DNA of 64,000 nt from Pseudomonas berkeleyensis (GCF_014109765.1 NZ_CP059139.1:4344001-4408000), one strand, 5' to 3'; positions 50,784 to 60,958 are shown, numbered from the stretch's first letter. Program-made: numbers and translations. The notes: generated by a model from the letters alone, not told the origin.

Positions 50784-51728
50784 ATGCTGCGCATCGCGCT
50801 GTACGTCTGCCCGCAAACCGTCTGCTCCAGCCTGAGCATGGCGCAGGATGCCTTCAGCCTGGCCAATCGCCTGGCGGGCACAGCCTGTTTTCTGGTTCAG
50901 CGCTTCAGCCTGGACGGAGAACCGGTGCAGCTGGAGTTCGCCCAGATACAGGTCGATGGCGGCCTACTTCTGGCCGAGCAGGCCGACCTGCTGATAGTGC
51001 CCGCCACCGGCAGTGCCATCAGCCGAACGCTGGAAAACAACGCCAGGCTGCTGCCTTGGCTGGCGCAGCGTGGCGAACAACAGGTGGCCAGCCTGTGCAG
51101 CAGCGCCTTCCTGTTGGCGGCGGCCGGGCTGCTCGATGGACGCCAGGCGACCACTCATTGGGCGCTGGCCGAAGCCTTCGCCCGGCACTATCCCCAGGTG
51201 AACCTGCGCAGCGACCTGCTGCTCACCGAAGACGGCCCGCTGTTCTGCTCCGGCGGCGCCCAGGCAGGGCTCGATCTGTGCCTGCATCTGATTGCCCTGC
51301 ATGCGGGCGAATGGCTGGCCCAGCAGGTGGCCAGCGCCATGGTGATCGAACGTCAACGCGGCACACAGACGCGTTTCGCACCGTTATTGCCCGCCATCGA
51401 TGACAGCACGCTACTGCCGGTACTGAGCTGGCTACGCGAGCATCACGCCGAAGCGATCGACCTGAACCGCCTTGCGCAGCAGGCGCACTGCTCGCCCCGC
51501 ACCCTGCTGCGCCGTTTCAAACACACCACCGGACTGACGCCTGGCGACTACCTGCAGCGCTTGCGCATCAGCCTGGCGCAGCAAACGCTGGCAAGCTCGG
51601 GCCAGTCGCTGGAACAGATCGCCAGCCAGATCGGCTTCGCCGACCGCGCCACCTTCGCCAAGCGCTTCAAACAGCTTTGCGGCGAAACACCCGGGGCCTT
51701 TCGTAAACGTATGCAGCGTGGCGTTTAG
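50784..51728 (+). CDS. GlxA-family transcriptional regulator (DJ-1/PfpI plus AraC HTH)
   Basis: A 314-residue regulator. The N-terminal DJ-1/PfpI domain at about 1-185 has LRIALYVCPQTVCSSLSMAQ, LLIVPATGSAISRTLENN and ASLCSSAFLLAAAGLLDGR (the nucleophile-elbow Cys). The C-terminal AraC domain at about 215-312 has LNRLAQQAHCSPRTLLRRFK and IGFADRATFAKRFKQLCGET. Relatives control catabolism of arginine, choline or glycine-betaine-type compounds, but the effector here is unknown. TCAAGAGTACTCCC precedes the ATG. It diverges from the NTF2-like gene and converges with trxB. Confidence 0.9.
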   Translation: MLRIALYVCPQTVCSSLSMAQDAFSLANRLAGTACFLVQRFSLDGEPVQLEFAQIQVDGGLLLAEQADLLIVPATGSAISRTLENNARLLPWLAQRGEQQVASLCSSAFLLAAAGLLDGRQATTHWALAEAFARHYPQVNLRSDLLLTEDGPLFCSGGAQAGLDLCLHLIALHAGEWLAQQVASAMVIERQRGTQTRFAPLLPAIDDSTLLPVLSWLREHHAEAIDLNRLAQQAHCSPRTLLRRFKHTTGLTPGDYLQRLRISLAQQTLASSGQSLEQIASQIGFADRATFAKRFKQLCGETPGAFRKRMQRGV

Positions 51729-51775
51729 ACAACGAAAACCTTTGCACCCAGAGCGTTTCGCGCTGTCATCCCGAC

Positions 51776-51803
51776 AAAAAAAGGCCCGCCGATTGGCGGG
51801 CCT
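51776..51803 (-). terminator. Rho-independent terminator after trxB
   Basis: On the minus strand, AGGCCCGCC / GGCGGGCCT with an AATC loop, followed by seven T. It lies 20 bases past the trxB stop and also faces the GlxA-type gene. Confidence 0.88.
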
Positions 51804-51822
51804 CGTTAACTGCACTATTCGA

Positions 51823-53041
<1,219 letters not shown>

Positions 53042-53806
53042 ATGCCTGCCGCTCCCGTTCTGTCCGGCCCGCAATACCTGCGAGAAGGCCTGAAGCTGGT
53101 ACTCAGCCCTGGCCTGCGCCTGTTCGTACTGCTACCACTGGCGGTCAATCTGATCCTGTTCGTCACCATGATCAGCTTTGCCGTGCAGCAGTTCAGCGGT
53201 TGGGTCGACACCTTCATGCCCACCCTGCCGAGTTGGCTGAGCTTTCTCCAGTACATCCTCTGGCCACTGTTCGTGGTACTGGTGCTGCTGATGGTGTTCT
53301 TCACCTTCACCATGCTGGCCAACATCATCGCCGCGCCGTTCAACGGTTTTCTCGCGGAAAAGGTCGAGGTGGTGGCGCGCGGCGAGGATCACTTTCCGCC
53401 GTTCAGTTGGGGCGAACTGGCCGCCATGGTGCCGCGCACCATGGGCCGCGAGATGCGCAAGCTGGCCTACTTTCTGCCACGCGCCATCGGCCTGCTGATC
53501 CTCAGCTTCATACCGGTGGTGAACCTGATCGCTGCGCCACTGTGGCTACTGTTCGGCGTGTGGATGATGGCCGTGCAGTACATCGACTACCCGGCGGACA
53601 ACAACAAGATGAGCTGGCAGGACATGCTCGCCTGGCTGCGCGAAAAACGCTGGCAGAGCCTGAGCTTCGGCGGCATCACCTACGCCGCGCTGCTGGTGCC
53701 GGGGCTGAACATCCTGATGATGCCGGCGGCAGTGGCCGGTGCCACCTTGTTCTGGGTGCGCGAGCGCGGTGAGCAGGCGCTAGGTTCGCGCAAGGACATC
53801 GTGTAA
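53042..53806 (+). CDS. cysZ: Sulfate transporter CysZ
   Basis: A 254-residue inner-membrane protein of the EI24/CysZ family, which takes up sulfate for cysteine synthesis. It begins [20 protein letters not shown], has [20 protein letters not shown] (span 1), [20 protein letters not shown], then [20 protein letters not shown] (about residues 101-120). A second group of spans ends with [31 protein letters not shown] precedes the ATG. The last 27 bases overlap, tail to tail, with the hydroxylase-SRPBCC gene, a tight convergent arrangement. Confidence 0.92.
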   Translation: MPAAPVLSGPQYLREGLKLVLSPGLRLFVLLPLAVNLILFVTMISFAVQQFSGWVDTFMPTLPSWLSFLQYILWPLFVVLVLLMVFFTFTMLANIIAAPFNGFLAEKVEVVARGEDHFPPFSWGELAAMVPRTMGREMRKLAYFLPRAIGLLILSFIPVVNLIAAPLWLLFGVWMMAVQYIDYPADNNKMSWQDMLAWLREKRWQSLSFGGITYAALLVPGLNILMMPAAVAGATLFWVRERGEQALGSRKDIV

Positions 53807-54889
53807 CGCCCGCATCGACGCCTGCGACTCACGCTCGACGCGGCGGTGCATGAACAGGGCGTTCACCACGCGCATCAGCCAGCCGTCGAAACCGTACTCG
53901 AGGGTGCGCACGAACTCGCAGCCGTCCTCAAGCGACACGCACTCGTAGGTCAACAGCAATTGCAGGCCATGATCGCCACGCGCGCTGGCCTGCCAACGCT
54001 GGCCGGGCTGATAGTCGAGCACGTCCCAGCGCAGATGCCCGGCACGGCCACCGGCATGAATGTCTTCTTCGAATCGCTCGCCCGCGAACAGCGCCCCCTC
54101 GCGACCGTAGATACGCAGTGACGACGGGTGCCACTGCGGCCAGTGGCTCGGCGCCGCGGCGTATTCCAGCACGTGCTCGGTAGGCTGGGCGATGCGGATT
54201 CGGTGCTGCTGGCGGTTCTGCTGATGAATCACCTCCGGCTCCCAGTGCAGAGTCCCGTACAGCCAGTCCATCAGCGGATGGACGATGCCGAAGTTGCGCG
54301 AATGCATCAGCTCACGGCGATGGTGCAGCGCATGCAGACGGCGCATCTGGCGAATCCAAGGCAAGCGCGACACCGGGTGTTCGGCCGGAAGATGTTCGCA
54401 GGCATGCACCACTTCGTAACTCATATAGCCCAGCAGCATGCTGCCGGCGAACAGCGCGGCGAAGTTGCCGTCGAGCTGAGACAGCAGCCACCAGGCGGCG
54501 AACGTAGGCAGACTGAAGAGTACGATAAGCCAGGCCGGGAACAGGATCACGCGCCAGTCGCGCGCCGTTTCGTAGGGCATCAGCGTCTCGACGAAGAAAC
54601 TGTGGTGGTCACCGGTGTGACGTTTGTAGAAGAGTTTGCCGAAGCGTGTCTTGTTATGGCCGAGCCGTTTGTGCACCTGGTATTCACCCCAACTGAAGAA
54701 CACCAGCGTGGCCGGCACCAGCAGCCATTGCCAGGGCGCCACGGTTTCCAATGTGCTCCAGAGCAAGCCGATGCAAAGCAGCCCATAGGCCAGCACGAAC
54801 GCGGCGTGCAGCCAGGGGTTGTATAGCGGATGGATGGCAGCCCGGTAATCGCTGCGAAAAGCCTGGGCATTGTCGTTGTTGTAGGCCAT
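53780..54889 (-). CDS. Fatty acid hydroxylase/sterol desaturase fused to SRPBCC domain
   Basis: A 369-residue protein with two domains. Residues about 20-215 are a membrane-bound fatty acid hydroxylase: spans at 24-48 and 52-70, then histidine motifs [26 protein letters not shown] and [17 protein letters not shown], which hold the di-iron site. Residues about 225-365 are an SRPBCC/START-like domain with [40 protein letters not shown] and [21 protein letters not shown] know the two folds mostly as separate proteins. The substrate may be a lipid that the SRPBCC part holds. It is divergent from a LysR-type gene. Confidence 0.85.
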   Translation of the reverse strand: MAYNNDNAQAFRSDYRAAIHPLYNPWLHAAFVLAYGLLCIGLLWSTLETVAPWQWLLVPATLVFFSWGEYQVHKRLGHNKTRFGKLFYKRHTGDHHSFFVETLMPYETARDWRVILFPAWLIVLFSLPTFAAWWLLSQLDGNFAALFAGSMLLGYMSYEVVHACEHLPAEHPVSRLPWIRQMRRLHALHHRRELMHSRNFGIVHPLMDWLYGTLHWEPEVIHQQNRQQHRIRIAQPTEHVLEYAAAPSHWPQWHPSSLRIYGREGALFAGERFEEDIHAGGRAGHLRWDVLDYQPGQRWQASARGDHGLQLLLTYECVSLEDGCEFVRTLEYGFDGWLMRVVNALFMHRRVERESQASMRALHDVLART

Positions 54890-54968
54890 GGCGCTCTCCT
54901 GTGGATTGACAGCAGTCTAGGCGCGGCCGAATCATTCGAATAATGGATAGTTGAAAAGAGCATTATCC
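54890..54968. promoter_or_regulatory. Divergent control region of hydroxylase and LysR genes
   Basis: A 79-base region. ATTCGAAT at 54934-54941 is a perfect palindrome inside CATTCGAATAATG, and a further ATTATCC lies at 54962. These are candidate LysR-binding dyads for the two divergent genes. Confidence 0.45.
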
Positions 54969-55871
54969 GTGATAACGAATTTGCGCCAGCTCGACCTAAA
55001 CCTGCTACTGGTCTTCGATGCCCTGATGCAGGAAGGCAATCTGACCCGCGCGGCCCAGCGTCTGCACCTGAGCCAGTCGACGGTGAGCAATGCCCTCGCC
55101 CGCCTGCGCCAGCAACTGGGCGAGGAGCTATTCCAGCGTACCGCTCGCGGTATGACGCCAACCGCACGTGCCCAAACGCTTTACCCGCCCGTGCGCCAGG
55201 CGCTGCAGCTGCTGTTGACTGGTCTCGGCCCCGCGGAACCCTTCGATGTGCAGGCCGCGCACGTGTTCAACCTGTCGCTCAACGACTACGCCCAGGCTGC
55301 GCTGCTGCCGATGCTGCAAGCACATCTGGCCCGCGTCGCGCCGCAGGTGGAACTGGTGGCGCAGCATGACGATGCCGACAACCTGCTCGCGCGCCTGGAG
55401 AGTGGCGCCCTGGACATTGCCATCGACTACCTGCATTTCGACTCGCCTGACCTGCGCTATTCGCCCCTGCGTGAAGAGGCGCTGGTGGTGATCGGGCGCA
55501 AGGATCATCCGGCGTTCGTCGGCGGCCTGAGTCTCATGGATTACCAGCAGGCCCGCCATGTGCTCGTTACGCCGCGAGCAGGACGTGGCTCACCACTGGA
55601 AATCGTCCTGGGCTCGGCCAAGGTCAGACGTCAGGCGGCGCTGCATCTGCCCAATTACCTGCCGATTCCCGCCATCGTCGCCCAAACCAACTTGCTCGGC
55701 ACCGTGCCGGCGCGCCTGGCCGAAGCCTTCGCGCCGATGTTCGCGCTGCAGGTGGCGCCGCTGCCCTTCGACATGCCTGCCGTGCAGATCAGCCTGATCT
55801 GGCATCGCCAGCAGCACCATGATCCGGCGCACAGCTGGCTGCGTGAACAACTGCACGGCCTGCTCGCCTGA
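54969..55871 (+). CDS. LysR-family transcriptional regulator
   Basis: A 300-residue regulator with an N-terminal LysR helix-turn-helix: RQLDLNLLLVFDALMQEGNL, then TRAAQRLHLSQSTVSNALAR and LGEELFQRTARGMTPTARAQ. The effector domain at about 90-300 includes RQAALHLPNYLPIPAIVAQT, as in the NodD/LinR-like subgroup. GTG at 54969 is chosen so that NLRQLDLNLLL is near the start; a TTG at 54951 is also possible. It is divergent from the hydroxylase-SRPBCC gene, its most likely target. Confidence 0.9.
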   Translation: MITNLRQLDLNLLLVFDALMQEGNLTRAAQRLHLSQSTVSNALARLRQQLGEELFQRTARGMTPTARAQTLYPPVRQALQLLLTGLGPAEPFDVQAAHVFNLSLNDYAQAALLPMLQAHLARVAPQVELVAQHDDADNLLARLESGALDIAIDYLHFDSPDLRYSPLREEALVVIGRKDHPAFVGGLSLMDYQQARHVLVTPRAGRGSPLEIVLGSAKVRRQAALHLPNYLPIPAIVAQTNLLGTVPARLAEAFAPMFALQVAPLPFDMPAVQISLIWHRQQHHDPAHSWLREQLHGLLA

Positions 55872-55929
55872 CATATAAGCGCAATCAAAACGTCATGTTC
55901 ACTACATGACCTGGGCAGAGACTGCATGC

Positions 55930-57132
55930 ATGAACGCACCTTCTCTGCATATCGCGCTGATCAGCGAAACCTTCCCGCCGGAAATCAACGGCGTAGCCAA
56001 TACCCTCGGCCGCCTGGTCGACGGTCTGCGTGGTCGTGGTCATCACGTGCAGCTGGTACGACCACGCCAGGAAGTCGACCAGGAGCAGGAAACGGGCAGC
56101 GATCTGCTGCTCACCCGCGGTTGGCCGCTACCCGGCTATCCCGGTCTACAATGGGGCCAGTCATCGCTGCACAAATTACTCAGGCGCTGGCAGCGACAAC
56201 GCCCGGATGTACTCTATATCGCCACCGAAGGCCCGCTGGGCCTGTCCGCACTGCGCGCCGCCAGGCGCCTGGCGATCCCGGTGGTCAGCGGTTTTCACAC
56301 CAACTTCCAGCAGTACACCGGGCACTACGGCATCGGCCTGCTGACACGGGCGATGACCAACTACCTGCGCTGGTTCCACAACCGCACGCAGCTCACGCTG
56401 GTGCCAAGCATCGGCCAGAAGGTCGATCTCGAACGCCGTGATTTCGAACGCCTGGCCCTGCTCGCGCGGGGTGTCGACAGCCAGCTGTTCCACCCACGCA
56501 GACGCAGCGACGCCCTGCGCGAAAGCTGGGGCCTGGGGCCGGCTGATCTGGCCGTGCTGCATGTCGGTCGCCTGGCGGCAGAGAAGAACCTCGGTCTGCT
56601 GGTAAAAGCCTTCCAGGCCCTGCAGACAGCCCATCCCCAGCGCCGTATGAGGTTGATTCTGGTTGGCGACGGGCCACTGCGCGCCAGCCTGCAGACGCAA
56701 TTGCCGGAGGCGCAGTTCTGTGGCCTGCAGCGCAGTGAGACGCTGGCCATGCACTATGCCTCTGGCGATCTGTTCCTGTTCCCCAGCCTCTCGGAAACCT
56801 TCGGCAACGTGGTATTGGAGGCCCTGGCATCGAGCCTCGGCGTGGTGGCGTTCGACCAGGCGGCAGCCGCTCAGCATATTCATCACAGGCACAACGGCAT
56901 GCTTGCCCGCCCTGGCGACGAGGCCGGCTTCTGCGAAGCGGCCTGCGAGCTGTTGGAAGATGCAGAGGTACTGCGCCGCATCCGCCTCAATGCCCGCCGA
57001 CATGCCAGCCACCTGAGTTGGGATGGCATCGTCACGCTGTTCGAACAACACCTGCGCAGCGCCATGCAACCTCAGGCGCAACTCAGCGTCCACACGGAGC
57101 TTGCCAGTAGGGCGGGTGAAACCCGCCACTGA
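55930..57132 (+). CDS. GT4-family glycosyltransferase (MgtA-like)
   Basis: A 400-residue GT-B glycosyltransferase. The acceptor side has HIALISETFPPEINGVANTL (residues about 6-25), the middle has GFHTNFQQYTGHYGIGLLTR near 126-145, and the donor side has VLHVGRLAAEKNLGLLVKAF near 207-226. The sugar-nucleotide site is LSETFGNVVLEALAS with E-x7-E near 290-304. It resembles alpha-mannosyl/glucosyltransferases such as MgtA that sugar-coat diacylglycerol or phosphatidyl inositol; the acceptor is not shown. The last ten codons come from an intergenic repeat (57107-57163), so the natural stop may have been lost. Confidence 0.87.
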   Translation: MNAPSLHIALISETFPPEINGVANTLGRLVDGLRGRGHHVQLVRPRQEVDQEQETGSDLLLTRGWPLPGYPGLQWGQSSLHKLLRRWQRQRPDVLYIATEGPLGLSALRAARRLAIPVVSGFHTNFQQYTGHYGIGLLTRAMTNYLRWFHNRTQLTLVPSIGQKVDLERRDFERLALLARGVDSQLFHPRRRSDALRESWGLGPADLAVLHVGRLAAEKNLGLLVKAFQALQTAHPQRRMRLILVGDGPLRASLQTQLPEAQFCGLQRSETLAMHYASGDLFLFPSLSETFGNVVLEALASSLGVVAFDQAAAAQHIHHRHNGMLARPGDEAGFCEAACELLEDAEVLRRIRLNARRHASHLSWDGIVTLFEQHLRSAMQPQAQLSVHTELASRAGETRH

Positions 57133-57163
57133 GACAATCTGGCGGGTTACAACCACCCTACGT
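57107..57163. repeat. GGCGGGTT-family repeat, left copy flanking tetR-oye
   Basis: AGTAGGGCGGGTGAAACCCGCCACTG followed by TCTGGCGGGTTACAACCACC and CTACG, given here in parts. It overlaps the glycosyltransferase 3' end. A reverse-oriented copy lies at 59057-59112. Confidence 0.75.
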
Positions 57164-57192
57164 GATCACATCCGCTCAAAACATGCGGACGT

Positions 57193-57217
57193 AAAAAAGC
57201 CCCGATGTGCCGGGGCT
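57193..57217 (-). terminator. Rho-independent terminator after the flavin oxidoreductase gene
   Basis: On the minus strand, AGCCCCGGCACATCGGGGCT, a seven-base stem with ACAT-type loop, followed by six T. It lies about 40 bases after the flavin oxidoreductase stop. Confidence 0.85.
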
Positions 57218-57257
57218 GAAACGGGGCGCCGGATCGCGGCGCCCGATAGAAACGGAC

Positions 57258-58367
57258 TCAGACCAGCGTGGTCAGCGCATCGCGGCTGAACGGCAGAATG
57301 TCCTGCTCGCGGCCTTCACGCACCTTCAGCGCCCAATCCGGGTCGACCAGCAGCGCACGGCCCACGGCAACCAAGTCGAACTCCTCCTTGTTCAGGCGCT
57401 CAAGCAGGTTTTCCAGGCTGGCCGGCTCGGCCACCTTGTCGGTCTTGACCATGAACTGCAGGAATTCGCCATCCAGGCCGACGCTACCGACGGTGATGGT
57501 CGGCTTGCCGGTGAGCTTGCGCGTCCAGCCGGCCAGGTTGAGGTCGCAGCCTTCGAACTCCGGCTCCCAGAAACGGCGGGTCGAACAATGGAAGATGTCC
57601 ACGCCGGCATCGGACAGTGGCTTGAGGAAGGCTTCCAGTTGCTCCGGGGTTTGCACCAGGCGTGCGGTGTAGTCCTGCTGCTTCCACTGCGAGTAACGCA
57701 GGATGATCGGGAAGTCCGGGCCGACCGCCGCGCGCACCGCCTGGATCAGCTCGATGGCGAAACGCGAACGTGCCGCCAGGTCACCCCCATATTGGTCGGT
57801 ACGCTGGTTGCTGCCGTCCCAGAAGAACTGGTCGATCAGGTAACCGTGGGCACCATGAATCTCCACGCCGTCCATGCCGATGGCCTTGGCGTCGCGCGCA
57901 GCCTGAGCGAAGGCTGCGATCACCTCGTCGATATCGGCCTGGGTCATGCCATGCACGACCACCTGGCCGTCCTTGACCTTCTCCATCGGGCCATAACCGG
58001 GCACGCTGGCATCCGGCTCGGTGCCCAGCTTGCGCACGTTACCCACATGCCAGAGCTGCGGGACGATCTTGCCACCTTCGGCATGCACGGCATCGACCAC
58101 CTGCTTCCAACCGGCCAGGGCGTCTTCACCGTAGAAACGCGGCACGTTCGGGTAGCCGTTGGCGGCCTTGTGACCGACGGTGGTGCCCTCGGTGACGATC
58201 AGGCCCACGCCCGCGGCGGCACGGCGACGGTAATACTCGACGACCTTGGCGTTGGGCACGCCACCGGGCGAGAAGGAGCGGGTCATCGGCGCCATGACCA
58301 CACGGGTCGGCAGCTCCAGGTTACCGAGGCGGAACGGGGCGAACAGGGCTTGAACGGGAGCGCTCAT
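57258..58367 (-). CDS. NADH:flavin oxidoreductase, Old Yellow Enzyme family
   Basis: FMN-dependent ene-reductase of 369 residues with a TIM-barrel fold, in the NemA/XenB/12-oxophytodienoate reductase group. FMN and substrate stretches are TRVVMAPMTRSFSPGGVPN near 20-38, EIHGAHGYLIDQFFWDGSNQ near 172-191 (the H-x-A-H pair), and CSTRRFWEPEFEGCDL. It reduces electrophilic alkenes such as N-ethylmaleimide and nitro compounds. The ATG at 58367 is preferred because GAGG is 7 bases away; the ATG at 58370 is also possible. It follows a TetR gene in the same direction, as in nemRA. Confidence 0.92.
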   Translation of the reverse strand: MSAPVQALFAPFRLGNLELPTRVVMAPMTRSFSPGGVPNAKVVEYYRRRAAAGVGLIVTEGTTVGHKAANGYPNVPRFYGEDALAGWKQVVDAVHAEGGKIVPQLWHVGNVRKLGTEPDASVPGYGPMEKVKDGQVVVHGMTQADIDEVIAAFAQAARDAKAIGMDGVEIHGAHGYLIDQFFWDGSNQRTDQYGGDLAARSRFAIELIQAVRAAVGPDFPIILRYSQWKQQDYTARLVQTPEQLEAFLKPLSDAGVDIFHCSTRRFWEPEFEGCDLNLAGWTRKLTGKPTITVGSVGLDGEFLQFMVKTDKVAEPASLENLLERLNKEEFDLVAVGRALLVDPDWALKVREGREQDILPFSRDALTTLV

Positions 58368-58394
58368 CATCTTTCCTCTGGGGTTGAACGGTAA

Positions 58395-58985
58395 TCAGGC
58401 CTGCAGCAAACGCTCCAGGCGGGTGACGAAAGCTTCCAGCGGCTGCAGGTTGCGGCCCACCTTGAGGCGGGCGAGCACGCCCTGCCAGGCGTCGCTGATG
58501 AAGGTGGCGAGGTTGCCGCAGTCCTCGTCGGCCGGCAGTTCGCCGACGGTCTGCGCCTGCTCCAGGCAATCGCGCAGGATGTCCACCGAGGCCTGCTGAA
58601 TGGCCGCGACCTCGGCGCCGATCGCCGGCAGCATCTCGCTCATCTCGAAACTCAGGCTGCCGATGAAACAGTGGTACTGCGGCGTGTCCTGCCGGGCGAA
58701 GTGCGCCAGCAGATCACGGTAGTAAGCGAGGATGCGTGCACGCGGACTCAACGCCGGATCATTCAGCGCCTGGGCATAACGCGCCAGACGTGGCCGATAG
58801 ATGAAGGCCAGCGCCTGCAGGGCGAAATCTTCCTTGCTGGCGAAGTAGTGATAGAAGCTGCCCTTGGGAATCCCGGCCGCCTGGACGATCTCCAGCACGC
58901 CGGTGCCGTGGTAGCCGCGACGTGTCATCACCGCCGAGCCTTTGCTCAGGATCAGATCGCGCTTGTCGAGTCGAATGCTGTTCAT
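58395..58985 (-). CDS. TetR/AcrR-family repressor (NemR-like)
   Basis: A 196-residue regulator with a TetR helix-turn-helix: SIRLDKRDLILSKGSAVMTR, then GYHGTGVLEIVQAAGIPKGS and FYHYFASKEDFALQALAFIY. The C-terminal domain is helical, with a Cys in TPQYHCFIGSL that could be redox-active, as the Cys residues of NemR are, but this is only a suggestion. The ATG at 58985 gives MNSIRLDKRD; an ATG at 58997 would add four residues. It lies 27 bases upstream of the flavin oxidoreductase gene, so the two likely form one operon with self-repression. Confidence 0.88.
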   Translation of the reverse strand: MNSIRLDKRDLILSKGSAVMTRRGYHGTGVLEIVQAAGIPKGSFYHYFASKEDFALQALAFIYRPRLARYAQALNDPALSPRARILAYYRDLLAHFARQDTPQYHCFIGSLSFEMSEMLPAIGAEVAAIQQASVDILRDCLEQAQTVGELPADEDCGNLATFISDAWQGVLARLKVGRNLQPLEAFVTRLERLLQA

Positions 58986-58999
58986 GGCGCCGAGCATAT

Positions 59000-59007
59000 G
59001 ACCGGTC
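59000..59007. promoter_or_regulatory. Candidate TetR operator GACCGGTC
   Basis: GACCGGTC, a perfect 8-base palindrome inside the near-palindrome ATGACCGGTCGT, 15-22 bases before the tetR start. NemR sites contain GACC-N4-GGTC, so half-sites match while the spacing is shorter. Candidate only. Confidence 0.3.
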
Positions 59008-59056
59008 GTCTCGCCCAGCCCAGCACTATTGATATTGGTGATTAAGGACTAGAAAA

Positions 59057-59112
59057 CGTAGGACGGGTTCAACCCGCCGCTAGCCAGTCTGGCGGGTTTC
59101 ACCCGCCCTACT
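59057..59112. repeat. GGCGGGTT-family repeat, right copy flanking tetR-oye
   Basis: GTAGGACGGGTTCAACCCGCC then GCTAGCCAG and TCTGGCGGGTTTCACCCGCC CTACTC, in the opposite orientation to 57107-57163. It ends at the pgeF stop codon. Confidence 0.75.
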
Positions 59113-59849
59113 CAAGCTCGCGGCTGTAGCCAGATCAGCGAAGCGAAACGCCCGGTGCGGGCGTTGCGGCGATAGGAGTAGAAGCGCGCATCGTTGTAAG
59201 TACACAGCCCACCGCCGCTGACGGCGGTCACGCCGATGGCGGCCAGGCGAATGCGCGCCAGCTGGTAGATATCGGCCATGAACTTGCCGGCATTGGCGCT
59301 GGGTACGAATGCGCTGACAGCCTCGGCATGCTGTTGCACGAAGGCCTCGCGCACCTCGCTACCCACTTCGAACGCTGCCGGGCCGATGGCCGGGCCGAGC
59401 CAGACCAGCAGCTCATGCGGTGCGACGTCGAGCGCCTGCACGGTCGCCTCCAGCACGCCACCGGCCAACCCGCGCCAACCGGCATGGGCCGCTGCCACAC
59501 GCGTCCCCGCGCGATCACAGAACAGGGCAGGCAGGCAGTCGGCCGTCATTGCCGTGCAGGCGATACCTGGGGTGGCCGTCCAGTTGCCATCGGCTTCGAT
59601 GACTGTCGCCGGATCGGCTTCTGCCACCACGATGCCATGCACCTGACGCAGCCAGGCAGGCTGGCAACCCAGGGCCTCAACCAGATGCTGACGATTGCTC
59701 GCCACCGCCGCCGGGGCGTCATCGACGTGATCGCCCAGGTTGAAGCTATCGAACGGCGCCACGCTGACACCGCCACTGCGCGTGGTGACGCAGGCGCGCA
59801 CGTTGGCCGGCGCAGGCCAATCGGGAATGAGCCAATCGTGGGCACTCAC
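59112..59849 (-). CDS. pgeF: Peptidoglycan editing factor PgeF (YfiH, laccase-domain)
   Basis: A 245-residue protein of the multicopper-like DUF152 family, now known as PgeF (YfiH), which removes wrongly inserted L-serine-containing muropeptides; family members also show purine nucleoside and polyphenol activity in vitro. The metal triad is visible: H71 in WLRQVHGIVV, C105 in MTADCLPALFC and H122 in AAAHAGWRGLAGG. FDSFNLGDHVDD near 33-44 is also typical. Its start overlaps the rluD stop by four bases (ATGA), so they are translationally coupled, as in many gamma-proteobacteria. Confidence 0.93.
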   Translation of the reverse strand: MSAHDWLIPDWPAPANVRACVTTRSGGVSVAPFDSFNLGDHVDDAPAAVASNRQHLVEALGCQPAWLRQVHGIVVAEADPATVIEADGNWTATPGIACTAMTADCLPALFCDRAGTRVAAAHAGWRGLAGGVLEATVQALDVAPHELLVWLGPAIGPAAFEVGSEVREAFVQQHAEAVSAFVPSANAGKFMADIYQLARIRLAAIGVTAVSGGGLCTYNDARFYSYRRNARTGRFASLIWLQPRA

Positions 59850-60820
59850 CCGACGAAGGCCTCGCGATCCTGACGCAACAGGGTCAGCAGCCAGACCAGA
59901 TCATCCGGCAGCGCCGACTCCCATTTCATACGCTTGCCAGTGGCCGGGTGATCCAGCTCGAGGAAGCGTGCATGCAGGGCCTGACGCGGAAACTCCTTGA
60001 GGCTCTGCACCAGGGTCGGGCTCGCCGCCGGCGGAATGCGGAAACGCCCGGCATAGACCGGATCGCCCACCAGCGGATAACCAACGTGGGTCATGTGCAC
60101 GCGAATCTGGTGGGTGCGCCCGGTTTCCAGCTTGACCCGCACATGGGTGTGCGAGCGATAGCGCTCGAGCACACGGTAATGACTGATCGCCGGCTTGCCG
60201 CCATCGGTCACCGCCATGCGCTGACGCTGACTGGAGCTACGGCCAATCGGCGCATCGATGGTGCCGCCGGCGGTGATCACGCCGATGCAGATGCATTCAT
60301 AGATACGGCTGACGGTGCGCTTCTGCAGTTGCTCGACCAGATTGGTCTGCGCCTGCAGCGTCTTGGCCACCACCATCAGGCCGGTGGTGTCCTTATCCAG
60401 GCGATGGACGATACCGGCACGCGGCACGTTGATGATGTCCGGCACGTGGTGCAGCAGGGCGTTGAGCAGGGTGCCGTCGGCATGTCCGGCTGCCGGATGC
60501 ACCACCAGACCTGCGGGCTTGTCGATGACCAGCAGGTGTTCGTCTTCATAGACGATGTTCAGTTCGATGTCCTGCGCGATCCACTCGCCCTGCGCTTCCT
60601 GCTCGGCATCGAGCACCAGCGTCGAGCCGGCATGCACGGTATCGCGCGGGCGCGCCACGGCGCCATCGACAGTCAGGCGACCTTCCTTGATCCAGGTGGA
60701 AAGGCGCGAACGGGAGAACTCGCCAAACAGCTGCGCAGCCACTTGGTCGAGGCGTTGACCGCCCTGTTCAAAGGGGACGACGGCCTGGAGTTGAATCAGC
60801 TGCTTGTTTATAGAAGTCAT
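59846..60820 (-). CDS. rluD: 23S rRNA pseudouridine(1911/1915/1917) synthase
   Basis: Isomerises three uridines in helix 69 of 23S rRNA. The 324-residue product starts MTSINKQLIQLQAVVPFEQG, has an S4-like domain at about 20-85 (GQRLDQVAAQLFGEFSRSRL) and the catalytic motif HRLDKDTTG at 139-147 with D142. GRTHQIRVHMTHVGYPLVGD lies near 230. The ATG at 60820 is chosen; a TTG nine bases further upstream is possible. It is divergent from bamD, the classical rluD/bamD arrangement, and leads the pgeF operon. Confidence 0.95.
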   Translation of the reverse strand: MTSINKQLIQLQAVVPFEQGGQRLDQVAAQLFGEFSRSRLSTWIKEGRLTVDGAVARPRDTVHAGSTLVLDAEQEAQGEWIAQDIELNIVYEDEHLLVIDKPAGLVVHPAAGHADGTLLNALLHHVPDIINVPRAGIVHRLDKDTTGLMVVAKTLQAQTNLVEQLQKRTVSRIYECICIGVITAGGTIDAPIGRSSSQRQRMAVTDGGKPAISHYRVLERYRSHTHVRVKLETGRTHQIRVHMTHVGYPLVGDPVYAGRFRIPPAASPTLVQSLKEFPRQALHARFLELDHPATGKRMKWESALPDDLVWLLTLLRQDREAFVG

Positions 60821-60958
60821 CTTCGGCAACGGCGGGAGCCTGGCCTTTGGTTTCGGCGACAGGCTTGTGGTTAAATACGGCGTCTTTGCCCCAGGGTTTT
60901 CCGGGGGCGCTCATCATAACAGGACGGCCGCGCGGCCGTCACAGGGACGCAAGCCGCC

